Positions 26,496 to 39,000 of a stretch of DNA of 64,000 bases are shown in pieces; position 1 is the first letter of the stretch, and each line of letters starts with the position of its first letter. The position numbers were made by a program, and so were the translations under genes. This DNA is from Burhinus oedicnemus. Lineage: Eukaryota; Chordata; Aves; Charadriiformes; Burhinidae. The DNA is taken from assembly GCA_008921705.1 (NCBI GenBank), contig VFFE01007836.1, positions 3,554,360 to 3,618,359 of the forward strand, in the 5' to 3' direction. The notes under the pieces are model-generated. The model saw nothing but the letters and a program-made list of their open reading frames with translations. It did no database searches and was not told where the DNA came from.

Positions 26496-29303
26496 TTGCA
26501 CGCTGGGTAATTACAGGTTGAACAATTTCATATTCTTCTGTTCAGACAGCAAAAAAAGTCACCTTTATAATGTTGCACCGGGAGCTTCCTCTCCCCCAGA
26601 GTCATTGCTTCCCAAGACAGACTTACCTCATAGAAAAAACACTTCCCTGGTTTCTTTCCAGCAGCACAGTTTTAGCTCTAACCGTATTAAAACACATTGT
26701 TTGGCTATACCCAGGGCAAAAGGTGGCTGTGAGGTAGCAATAGGCCTGGCTATACAGCCACGTACACATTACCCTATATGTGGGAGCACACATCATGTCG
26801 TGCTACGGGGAAGATTGTCAGGTAAGCCATGCAAGGATACAATCATGTCACCAAACAGTCCGTGTCATTCCAAACACCTGCCTCTTCATTACTCACCACA
26901 CATTCAGTCTTTGTGTAACCGCTATTCATTATTTGTAATGGTTCCTACCTAACCGCTCCTGGAATGTTAGAACCGAGGACTAAGAAGTACCGTCTTTGGA
27001 CTCACACAGCCACTCACCGGCAGTAACCCACTAGCGAGCCCACACTGGGAGCAGCCAGCCGCTCGTCATCTCCTAGTCTGTGCTGTGCTGATTTCTCCTT
27101 TTGCTTCCATGGAAAGGGTGACTATATTACGTCAATTAGTTTTCTCTTGATCAGATTTAGAGATGTGAATTTGCTGAACAAGAAAACCAACGAATACACC
27201 AAAAATTACTTGTGAAGCATATCTTCTGTTTGCCGGTCCCGCTCCAGATCAGACCAGCAGCTTCGTAACTCTGCACCCAGGGGCCCAGCAGCGTGCCCGG
27301 GAGAAGCAGGGAGCCCTGGTGAGTGGGGCAGGGGAGCGGGAGGGAGCAGGGAAGGCAGCAGGCTTCAACACGTTATGGCTGCGGAAAACACACTTCTCCC
27401 AGTCCTTTCCCTATTGCTTTGGTCTAACCGCAGCAGAAGGGAAAGTTCAGAGGGTTGGAAATCTCTTGGATGAGTATAATGAGCAAGACGAGTGTAATCC
27501 ATGACTGGAAACAGTATCTTATAGAATTCTTGTATCTTATACAATGCTTTCTAAGCATAAGTTATTGTCCTGACAATGTTATGCTGATACAAGATGAGTT
27601 GGAAACAGCTGCAAAGCATTTATTACAGATAAAGCCAAAACAAATAATTAACTAAAACATGAGCTCACCAAGTTATATCTTCAAAATTACAATCTTTGAA
27701 ATGTAGTAGTCAACTGAAATATGTTTCTGCAAATATGGGAAAAAGAAGAGAGCAGTGAAAGGAAGAATTTGGAAGGGAATAAAAGTATCTGCAGTACATA
27801 CTGGCTGGCATTTTTGTTAATTACTGACTAAATCTTAACTTCAATTAATTATTTCAGAGTTTCAAATGTATTCTGATTAATGAATTAGCACAAAGACCAT
27901 AGCGCTGATGTATTTATGAAATAGCTAAATACCCGTTCTTTCCATTTAATTAATGGTTAGTATACTCACTGTTAAAGGTAACGCTGCGCTGCACGTTAAT
28001 GTATTTATAGGTAGTTTTGCCTATTAAGATACCTTGAAAAAAAGAAGAGAAAAAAGATTGAAAACAGAAAATACAAGATTCACTGTTTTTAAACATAAAG
28101 GAGGGATTTATAAAAAGGGCTTAAGAAGTCATCAGAGATTTTTGCAGATTAAAATGCCCGGAACATGAGGAGACCCTCACTCTCCACTACCATTTAAATT
28201 AGCTTTTATATATGTGAATTGTGTTGTAGATATCCACAACATAATTTTAAGGCCTGACAAATACTGAGACAGAAAATAGTCTTCATAAGTAGCGGAAATC
28301 ATTCTATGGGACAGAAATGCAGCTCTAATAATGTTTTAAAAGTTCTTTAAATTCTTTAATTGTTAATTCTGAGAGAAAATATTTAACAGTAAAAGTCTTC
28401 AGTCTTTCATATAATTTCCAGCTTTTACATATATAGTCTTGGGGGAAAATAACAGGGATATGCGTATCTGTGAGTATTTCTTGAGAGGACAGGGAGGGGA
28501 GGGGAGTCGTGGGCATTCATATCTGTAGTAAACAAAACAGCTATGGCCTTGAAATAATCATGTGAAAATGTACATGAGGACATACATCCTCCAACGAAAC
28601 AGTCTCCAGATCGCAAGGAGGCTGTGCAATAGCTAAGCAGCACTGTCTTCAAGCATGCTGCTCTCCAGCTCTCCAGACTCTCCCAGTACGCATCCCTCAG
28701 ATGCAGGGCACCACTGTGGTCCTCTTGCTTTCCTCAGTGCCAGGGGAAATGAAGGGGGACATTCAGAATGAGCATCAGTCATTTTTCGCAAGCGTAACCT
28801 CACAGCCAGCACAAGAGAAGGTAAGATCCCTTCACTTAACTCTTCAGAGACATAAATCCCATCTTTCCAGAGAAATGTGTTGGCTAATGAATGTAAACAA
28901 AGATCTGAACATATTCAAGGTAAACTTCTGTTTAGAGGCCACACCTGAACGAAGAGCTTCCTCTAAGAATCACTTGGCTGTTTCCCTTCTGATTTTTTTT
29001 ATTTAGATTTGGGTTGTTTTCAGTAGTACATCTGATCTTGTTTTATTTAAACAAGACCAGGAAACAAAGGCATAATATAACCATCACAGATGTAGTCAGA
29101 CATGTTCAGTGCACATGTTCTGCTGAAAGCAGTTGTAGTTGTACTTCTGGGATACAGGAACAGGTATACATAAATGTAAGGCACCAAAAGAGAAGCACTA
29201 TTACCTTCAAACTCAACACCACGTTACATAGGAAGATCAGGCTGGGGAAGACATTTCTCATAATAGAAAGAGCCATAAGGAAGCTTACGGTTAGGTCAAG
29301 AAG
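26496..29303. other. Gene-free intergenic DNA with a small GC-rich pocket
   Basis: No coding exon is recognised. A GC-rich pocket at about 27230-27360 ends in a good splice-donor-like CCTGGTGAGT (27307-27316). This could be a non-coding first exon but has no further support. Around 27810-27960 the DNA is rich in TAATTA-type homeodomain cores. Confidence 0.45.
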
Positions 29304-30003
29304 TCATAGAATGGTTTAGGTTGGAAGGAACCTTAAAGATCATCGAGTTCCAACCCCCTTGCCATGGGCAAGGACACCCAATCCAACATGGCCTTGAACA
29401 CCTCCAGGAATGGGGCCTCCACAACTTCCCTGAGCAACCTGTTCCTGTGCCTCACCACCCTCAGAGTGAAAGATTTATTCCTGAGATCTAACCTAAATCT
29501 ACCCTCTTCCAATTTGAAGCCATTGCCCCTTGTCCCATCACTATATGCCCTTGTAAAAAGTCCCTTTCCAACTTTCCTGTAGGCCCCCCTTTCAGATCCT
29601 GGAAGGTTGCTATAAGGTCTCCCCAGACCCTTCTCGTCTCCAGGCTGAACAGCCCCAACTCTCTCAGCCTGTCCTCATAGCAGAGGTGCTCTAACCCTCT
29701 GCTCATCTTCGTGGCCCTCCTCTGGACCCACTCCAACAGGTCCATGCCATTCTTTTGTTGGGGGCTCCCGAGTTGGACAGAGTATCCCACGTGGGGTCTC
29801 AGGAGAGTGAAATAGAGGGGCAGAATCACCTCCCTCGACCTGCTGGCCACGCTTCTTTTGATGCAGCCCAGGATATGGCTGGCCTTTTGGGCTGTGAGCA
29901 CACATTGCCAGCTCGTGTTGAGCTTCACATCCATCAACACCCCCAAGTCCCTCTCCTCAGGGCTGCTCTCCATGCATTCTCTGCCCAGCCTGTATTTGTA
30001 TAG
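29304..30003 (-). mobile_element. CR1 LINE, 5'-truncated, minus strand
   Basis: The 3' end of CR1 lies at 29304, reading on the minus strand into a terminal ATTCTATGA unit. The minus-strand frame from 29973 carries the end of the CR1 reverse-transcriptase ORF2, with hallmark blocks such as RSVASRSREVILPLY, WVQRRATKM, GLEHLCYEDRLRELGLFSLE and WGDLIA. The frame is broken by an indel at a run of six C (29584-29589 on the plus strand). Past it the family's coding similarity continues in another frame almost to the TAA at 29333-29335, followed by the short family 3' UTR. About 700 bp of a 4.5-kb class element remain, so it is a dead 5' truncation. CR1 of this type dominates bird repeats and is the main clue to the organism. 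Confidence 0.95.
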
Positions 30004-33000
30004 TAAATAGTGCTTTTATTGTTCAGGTTTTTTTAACTGAAGAGAATTGACCCATTAGAGCAACAGAGTAGATCCTTCATCTCCTGCAACCCTTTGTAGC
30101 ACGATACACACATTGCAGAGATACGCTAAGAACTCAGGCAGAAAGTACGAGATGGATGCAGGAATTACCAGATCAGTACTGAAGTGTTATGCAAGAGGCT
30201 AGAATTACCCAACTTCGAAAAATGACTGAAAGTCATTTTATTGCTCTGACTGGATCCTTGATAGTATTTCTGTTAAGTTGGCGCATTGAACAAACCAAAT
30301 TGGAAAAACGGACTTTTTTTCCATTTCTTTTTTCATTACATTTTGGTATGCTCTCTGCTGTAAGAAAAAACGTACCTTTTACAAACATTTCTCTCTCAGA
30401 GGCTAATACAGATTACTCTGTATGGCAGTCGTTCAACTTATCCAGCCCTGTTATTAAATTTGTATGTGGTTCACTTTCACACATTTGGCAGACTGTCCTT
30501 TTTCCAGAGCATATTTTTCTAATCGTCCTTTGTGCTTTTGATGCTTCGTATCTTTCTAATCTTTCTCCTATTTTCTTTTCCCTTTGTCAATGGTTTGGGT
30601 CCCAGCCTCTGGCTGCAGCATGTTCCCAAAGCTGTTTCTCGGAAGATATCCTGATATACTCCTGGGCTTTTGCCCACATTGTCTGCTCACATGGCTTTAT
30701 AACAAGACCTGGGTATGAAACTGTATCCAAAAAAAGAGAAAGAAAATCAAAATTTTAATAGTATTTCTTCTCTAAATTGAAACAACCACAAGATCTTATA
30801 AGGGAGACGATCACATACTCTACCACCATGCTGGGGGGTATTTGCCAGGGATATGACCAGCCTGCCTCCAGACCCTCTTTTCCATGATTGTGATTAGGGA
30901 ACTGAACCTCATTTTTCCACTGTGGTTAAGTGCACATCTTAAGTCATTAGGCCTTCTAGGTAGATTGAGCTATTCTGCTTTTTAAAAGTAATAAAATATT
31001 TATTTCATCAGCTTGACTGTGCATCTTGCAATGAAGTGATTGGCTGTTCTCTGGCTGGAGGAGTGCATAACTCCCTGTATAAACAGAGTATCTTCAGCTG
31101 TCAAACTGAATCAAATGCTTTTAGAAAAAGTTTTGATTTGGACAAATCTGATTTTTCAGCTTAAAAAAAAAAAAAGTCTATCAGATGAGGTTTATGAAAA
31201 GAATAAATCTAGCTTACCCATAACCACCTCAACCATTATCATTTCAGATAGGGTGTACTGCAGCACCTAAACATGTTTCAGATCTCTTTCTAAATAGGCA
31301 TTGCCACTTAACAATATGGGGAACTTCACTTCCAGTACACAATAGTTATCTGCTTGCATTTTAAATATTCTGCTGCCTTCGCATTTATAATCCATTTATA
31401 AGTAATTTTGTTTTCCTATTTCTAGCAATATATTAGTAATTTGGCAGTAAAAATTCATGTTTTACCTGCATAGAGTAAAACTGGCTTTGCCTCTGATTCA
31501 CTCTGATTGCCTCTGTGAGATTGTTAGAAGGCTATTTACTCCATCACTGGCTCAGCTGCATGATGTGTAGAGTAACAGTAGCATATAGCAAGATTTACTA
31601 TAGAAAAGGACTTTAAGATTTAATAGAGAAAACATTTTAGAGGGCAAATTGTACAGGGTATGAATTTACATAACCCAGTGTTAAACGATGCATTTGTATA
31701 CAGCATGTAAAATATTTGATTGATACTGCATTCATTCAGTCATAAGAGAGGTGGATGAGAAAGCATTCCCCACCACACCAAAAAATGCTTTCTTTGAACT
31801 TGAATTGAAAAATCCTTTTCCTCTGCTGCCATGAGGCACTACCAGGGAGCAGACTGCACCGGACAAGACTGACACGAGGAAGACAAGGAGTACCTCAGCC
31901 CTTCCCGCATCCTCCATCAGCAGGCACTCCCCGCAGCCCTGCCCTCCCGCAGGAGCAAGTGCAGGGTGTGCGAGCTGGTCACTCCAGTGGCAAAAAGTAG
32001 CATCTTCTGGACATCGCCACCACCGCCTTTTGCACATCGACTGCTGCATCAGCTGCCTAGTCCCTGTTTGCACACCCTGTGCACAGCTGTCTGGTGCTGG
32101 GAGCAGGAAGCAGGACACAAGCCTCCTCTCCACCAGTCCTCCACCCCAATCGCCTTCCCAGCTGGCTTTCGGTTCCCAGATGCAATCGACTCACCGCATG
32201 AAGGGTGATTTGGCTGCACGCTCCTTTGTCCAGTGCCATGCTCCAAGCAGGAAACCTAGGCAGAAGCCCCACACGGATGCAGAAGCCCAACATTCACCCT
32301 GGTTTTGCCACATTTCACTCAAAAACATCAAGGAGAATCAAATACATAAAATATTTTTATCAGATGGTGGCCCTGCTTGTCACTCTTCCAAGATCCTTGC
32401 AAGAGAGAACTGCTTGAATTGACCAAAAAGCAGGAGTCGCTGAGACACTTCAAAGAGCTGCTGTAGATATACCCCACCTGCATGACAGCACCTTTCTCAG
32501 GTGCTCCGGACAAGGCCTTATACTGCTGCCTCATGCTTTTCAGGCCACATGAGGGCTGAAACCACATCATTTGGGAGTTTCCTTGTGAAAAAAAGAAAAA
32601 AGTGCTCCAGAAGACCTCTATTGCGCAGATCAATCTGGTATAGAAGACCCAAGATCTTTTATTCCTCCAGAAAAACAGGTGTCATTGGCTTTTCAGTTTC
32701 ATCAGCCATATTCAAAATAGATTCAGGCACAAAGGTGAAAAAGTTTTATTCTTTTGAGCATGAACTCTTAAAGAAATAAATAAATCCACAGAGAAATTAG
32801 AAGCAGGACTGATCTCTAGGAAAGGCAAGTAAGTGCAAATCAGGACACTGTGGAAGACACTGATGCCTCCCACACTGAGACTAAAGCTCAGAGGAAACAT
32901 TCATACAGTGCCATATATTATTTTAGCCATTTTTGTGCTTTGTCATACAGCTTGTTGAAAAAAGAAAGCCCTACTTTTTTTTTTTTTAAATTTGCTTTTA

Positions 33001-36000
33001 ATAATGTTGTTTTACCTCTTTGCTTTGCCTGGAAGCAAGACAGATATTCTACTGGGCAGAAAAGGACATAAAAAACACAAAAAGAGGTGAGACACCACAC
33101 CGAGGTTAAAATAAATGAGGCCGAGTGACATCAGTGGCGATATTAGCCAAATGATAACTGCAGATCAGCTCTAATGAGCTGAGATTTTTTCCTGCGGGGT
33201 ATGAGTTACTCTGTGAGTCAAAGGAATATTTTTAAGTGACAAATAAAATGCCACAGAGGAATTAATTGTTGCATTGTTAACTACTGATTACTCATACGTA
33301 TCACAATATGTGGCTGAGTGATGTCATCTTTTAAACTCCCATCCCACATGAACATAATGAGGAGGTAATTACAAGAAGCTGTCTGGAAGTAATCCAAGGG
33401 AAGAGGCACGAAGCAGAAACTGCTGAAAAGGTTGTTTTAATCTTGACAGAGAAGGAAGTGTCATTCCACATTTTCCAGGAGAAATTATCTTACTTACATC
33501 TCCATGAACTCTGACAAAACAGAGCTCGTTTCTTTGTTCCCATAGGTTTGTAAGCAAATATAACGCTTTTATTCTTCTAAATCATATTGACTGAGAGTTG
33601 ATCATGCAGAACTGAGGGAAAACAGGGTCTAGGGGAAAAACCAGTCAGGGTGAAGGCAGATCTGAGTCGTGCAGCTCACTCTGTCCAACGTGTTCTCTGA
33701 GACATGGGCAAAATGTTGAAAATCTTCATTCCCTGAGGCATTTGGAAAAAAATCTACCATTAATCTCTAGTATTCAGTTCCCTAGTTATTTTGCATTATG
33801 CTTTTGTCTATACATAGCTAGTCTTGGCTTAGGTGATTTGCTTTTCAGGACAGATGCTTGAGAGTAGATTTGTGTACTTCCTCAGGCAGTGGAAACCTGA
33901 TACGAAAATCCAGGTTTACTACACTACAAACAATAAAGAAGAATTCTTTTGCCAGATAAAATAAATACATTCCTGTTCCATAAACTGAAGTGTTTAAATA
34001 GAAATATTTTGTTCTGTTTACTTAACCCTGTCATCAACCGTTACCCCCTTATAAATAATTAATGGTGATGGGCTGTAGAAAATATGCTTCTCAAATTCAT
34101 AAAATCTGCATTGTCTGTCCACTTAAATGTACTACATGACCTGTTTTCTATCTGCACAGTGACAGTATCAGGTATAAATAATTTGTTTGGTTTTTTAATG
34201 CTTTTGACCCAGTTGCCATGGATTCTAAAGTACTTTCTGTGATGATTTTTGAGGGTAACGTTTTGAGAACTATTTATGACAGATGAAGATCTCTTGCAAC
34301 AATTCAACACTCCAGTCTAGTTTAATTTTTTGGCAATTTTTTCTACATGATGAGATTTAAGAAGATAACAATTTCAGAAGATGCATAAAGAAACAGTATG
34401 ATATCCTAATTAATTATAATAAACAAGTTTCTGTTACCCACCTCTGTTTCTATGTAAACTAGCAAACACCAATCTGGTAAATGGGAAAGCCAAGGGATCT
34501 TGGATGTGAGATCATGGGAGATGGAATGGCACTGGGAAGAAAGAAGATTGCAATCCCGCTCTCAAGTTCACAGTTCAAATGGTTCAAGGTTATTCATTAT
34601 TTTATTCACTCATTTATCCAAGTGCTCTCAGTAACAGAAGATTCAATTCTTTCTGCAGTAAAACAATTCAATAAAAGCGGTTTAGTGCTAAGGGTAAAAT
34701 GACTGAATTACACACATAGCACTACCTGTCTCATACTAACCCCAGCTGGCTTTTTTGCTAACTATTAGGCCTTATTTCTAACTCTGGATATGGGAATGAA
34801 GATTAAATAAAACACTTCCCAAACTCCTACTTGCCTTAGAGCAAAATAATATAGCAGGATGGTAATTATTATTTTTTTAATCAGCCAACTTCCATGCTCC
34901 AATATCGAGATGACTTTTCCCATTGCATTTGTTATGGTGGAAATGTTAATAGATGCTAGGCAGCCTGTCATTCACATACAAGGAATAGCATCTGTAAAAA
35001 TAGGGTGATAAGACTATTCTTTCAGACTCATTGGCAGGAACATTGAGGTCCTAAATACAAGATATGGCTGGAAAGAATGGAAAAATCAACTGTAGTGCAA
35101 AGTCTGACAAAAGCTACGCTGGGTGGACAAAGCAACTCCCTTATTGTTCAGTGTTGTTTGGCAAGCTTAGAGGCACAAAGGAGAAGAATGAAAGCTGTAA
35201 GCAAATGAAACTGTCAAAGGCATGATTCTGACATGGAGCGAAGATGAGGAAAATAAAGCACGTTGGAGAAAGCAGTTTGGAAACAATGAGCAAAGCAACT
35301 ACCTCCCGCCCTCAAACCATCAAAATAAACCAGGAATTTACACACTTCTCTCATGCCATCAACATTTCTTGTAAAAATAATGCAGCAAAGCTGTAAATAT
35401 GCAATCAGGCCCTTCTGTGAACATTAACCACCTTCTTACTAAAACCAGCACTAACTACAAGCTTGTTCATCAAGCTTATAAAGCCATATTTTTATGCAAC
35501 GAAAATTGTCATCATTAAGAAATATGGCAAAGTGGTCAGGCTGATTATCACGCATTCCACCTGCAAGTAATAAAGCAGCATGCTTGCAACTCCACTCTCA
35601 CATTTCCAAATGCCATATAAATAAGACATAATAATGATTTGCAACAAACCTTGAAAACTGTTCTCTTCCCTATAAATACTATTGAGACAGGCTATTTTCT
35701 TGCATATGTATTAATGTATTTAATTGAAAACCCAAGGCAGCTGTTCCATTGCTATTCATTTTATTATAGCCATAAAAATAATGGATGTTCAACACAGAGC
35801 TGAATACAGATTACAGCCAAAGCTATTTACTAATTCCTTTTCCCCAGTCATTCAAGAGTCTAACCACAAATTTGAAAGGCCAGAAATACAGGGGAAGAGT
35901 GTACTGGAGTGAGTTTAGCAAGGTACAAATCTCAGACATTTTTGTATTTATTAGGGGCTACAAATCTAGACAATGGAGAAAACAGTGTCCTGAGCAACAG

Positions 36001-39000
36001 CCTGCAGCGTAACCAACAGACACTATGTTATCAGCACCCGTTCTTCATTCAACCAGAGCTAGAAGCTAAGCAGAACTTAGCTCTTCCTCCTTGTATGCCC
36101 TGGGCAATTCAGCGCCCACACCTGAACATTGCTGAAGACCAGAACTTCTCTCAGCTGTTCCCAGGGATAGGATGAAGCCTTGGCAGACTCATTCTTCAAA
36201 CTCAAAAGTTGCAGTGCTGGCTTTAAGCATAGGTCTAGGACAGCAAAATGACTGTAGTGCACCAAATCCATGAAAAAATCAGGATCCAGCTGCTAACACC
36301 AAAGGAAAAGTCAATAGGATCAGTAGCTAATAGTGGAAGTGATGCATTCCAAGCCCCAGCAGGAGTAGCAAGCTCAAGACTCCAGAGACATCTTCCCTTC
36401 CCTGACATTGCTCCCCTTCTTTTGGCATGCAGTAGGAAAGCCTTGGCTTAGCCATCTACCTCCACACCTTTGGAGCAGCAAAATCCAAAAATCACCTACC
36501 CTGCTGAGAGACCTCAACTAGACTTTGGCATTGCACTTCAGTCAAAAGGCAAGTTCCTTCACTCCAGTCTCAAAAGACTGTCTATTACCCTACCTGCTTT
36601 TTCCAAATCTGTCCACTTTTAAATGAGCCTCGGCAAGTTCAAAACACTTGGTACTGGGGGATCACAGCTTCTTTTCTGGTACTCCAGCAACTATATCATA
36701 TAACCTTTCTTCATAAAGGTTAAAGTTCTGCCCTAAAACCAATCTGGGTTTTGTTCCCATGCTTTTCCACTGCACTGTTCTAGTTGTGGTTAGAAATCCT
36801 CCTTAGTGTTTCCAGACTAACGGCAGTTCATAGCCATGTAAGACACACCTGTATTTTTGGCAGTGCAGTTGGTTAGCTTGAAGAACTCTTCTCTCGAAGA
36901 TTTTTGCCTTCCTAGCACACTTTTTTGTTGTTTTTACTGTGCCAAAGAATGCAGGTTCTTCAGTTTGATCTTTAAAGATTCTTGTGATCATCTTATTAGA
37001 CCTTTTTTCTAAACAAACAGGGGAAGCCTGCACTGAGCACATTGCTGCGGATAAAAATCTCACCATTGCCCTGGATAACAACATTACCTCCCAGCTTCTC
37101 CTGTATTTCCTCCCTGTGATGCACACCACAGTCATTTTTTCCCCAGATGCAGCCCTCTGGTGGCTTGCAGTCATTCTATGAATGACTACTGCATCAAGGT
37201 ATTTTTCATCTGTCATCTCAAATGAAGAACTTCCCTCAGTTATTAGTCCCTGAAGTTATGACCTTTCATTTTAAACTACTAAAATTCTATTAGTCAAGTC
37301 TTAAAGGCCATCTTCTTGGATAATACTCCACTATTCTTTTTAGTCATGTCATCTTTCCCAGTTTGTGTCATCAGCCATCTCACTAACCTAAGCCTATTCT
37401 TTGTGCCAACGACTTTTTTTCTTTTTAAAAAAAAGACATCAGTCCCAAGATCAATCCTTGAGAAAGCCTTCTGATAAACTCTCTAGCTCAAAAGTTTGAC
37501 CATTAGCACAAGTCAAGAGACGAGTCGTTTCCCTCTCAGGCAATGCTTTAGTCACCTTGGACCTTGTGGACCAAACCATCAATCTGAGGCTAGTTTCATG
37601 AATCTCTCCTTAGCGGCAATTCACTCCAGCCAAGAACCTTGTGAAGAAACTTGCACATTCAATAGATAGTACCCAATTCACTGTATTTGAACAGATAAGT
37701 AACATTAAAGTTATATTCACTTATCTGTGGTATTGAAAGGTAAGTATTACCTTATTCTTTACCAAATGAGAAAGCATTTGTACCGGTGTCATGTTTATCT
37801 AGAGCTTCACCTCAATTCATACTGCTTGTGACCCTGGAAAGAGGTCTTAACTTGTAACTTTGTAACATTTGTTTTCATCATAGTTGGTCCCTTTCTTTCC
37901 TGGTGCACTTTATAGATAACGAAAACATATCAACCATGAAACAACGTGCTATTTTGTTTTGTTAACATACAGAGGAAATGGTCAACCTCTACTTTTGTAG
38001 TCCTACAATTAGAATTTGCTCACTACCAAGTTTCGTCATGCTAATGACAAACATCCGTTGGACGTTTCAGCTATTCTTACCAATAGAGCCGGAATTTATG
38101 TCATTCTGTCGATCAGTTTCTGTATCTGATAATTAAAAATTTAGCATGCCTAGAGATACTTCAAAAAAGGCTTACTGGTTTCAAAACTTAAGCTCAGCAA
38201 TTAAAATTATCTGTAAAAATACTCATTAGAAACAAAATCCTTGTTGTGAGAATAAGGATGTTCGGAAAGGATGTGTGAAGCGTTTTGATAGAGATTTCAA
38301 TACTATGATTGCCTGGAGGATACGACTTGCAATGGATTTACCATGCTTTCTTTCCCATTTCAAGCCAGAGGGAGTTTATATGTATGAAGTAAAAATTGGT
38401 GCCTTTACTGGAAGAGTTGTCAAGTGAAAGGATTAGACAAATTGTTCTTAGATCACCTGTGCTACAAGCACAACTTGTAACCGCAAGTCTGTCATGAAAA
38501 CCTTTTTCCACTAAACTAAAAGTTTTCCTCCCTGGATGTTCACCATTCTGTAAACTTATTTCCTCATTAAAAGGACAAAGAAGAAGATTTGAGAATACTT
38601 AATAAAAGAATCTTTTTAGTAAGCAGAAACTTGCATACTTATATATCGCCAAGTATTGTGGTGCAATATGTTTCTCCAATTAGAGCTCATCTGAAATTCA
38701 AATAGCTTATTTCTTTTACGTAGTTAATTAATGCAGTTCATGCTCCAAAATGAAACATTAATAATAAAATATTTAACTATTCATCCCAAAAGAAGACAGG
38801 GGGAAAAAAGTCAATATAAAGCATATTTAGTAATCAAAAATTTGAATATTATATGAATTTTGTTTTCATTCTCTCTGCCTTTGTGAAAAGTTCAAACATG
38901 CAATGGCTAGAGAAACACAACAGAAAAGCTTTGGGGACCGTTGTTTGTAACCTTTAGGTTCAGACAAGACTATCTCCCTCCAAAGAGAAAAAAATTACAG

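Noticed and set aside
26518..26952. 144-codon plus-strand frame
   Set aside because: No motif or family is recognised. It begins just at the end of duplicated copy B and is probably a chance opening.
30189..30758. 189-codon plus-strand open frame
   Set aside because: It is the longest frame in the window, but it has no recognisable domain, irregular composition, no splice or promoter context and sits beside a CR1 insertion. Chance is the simplest explanation.
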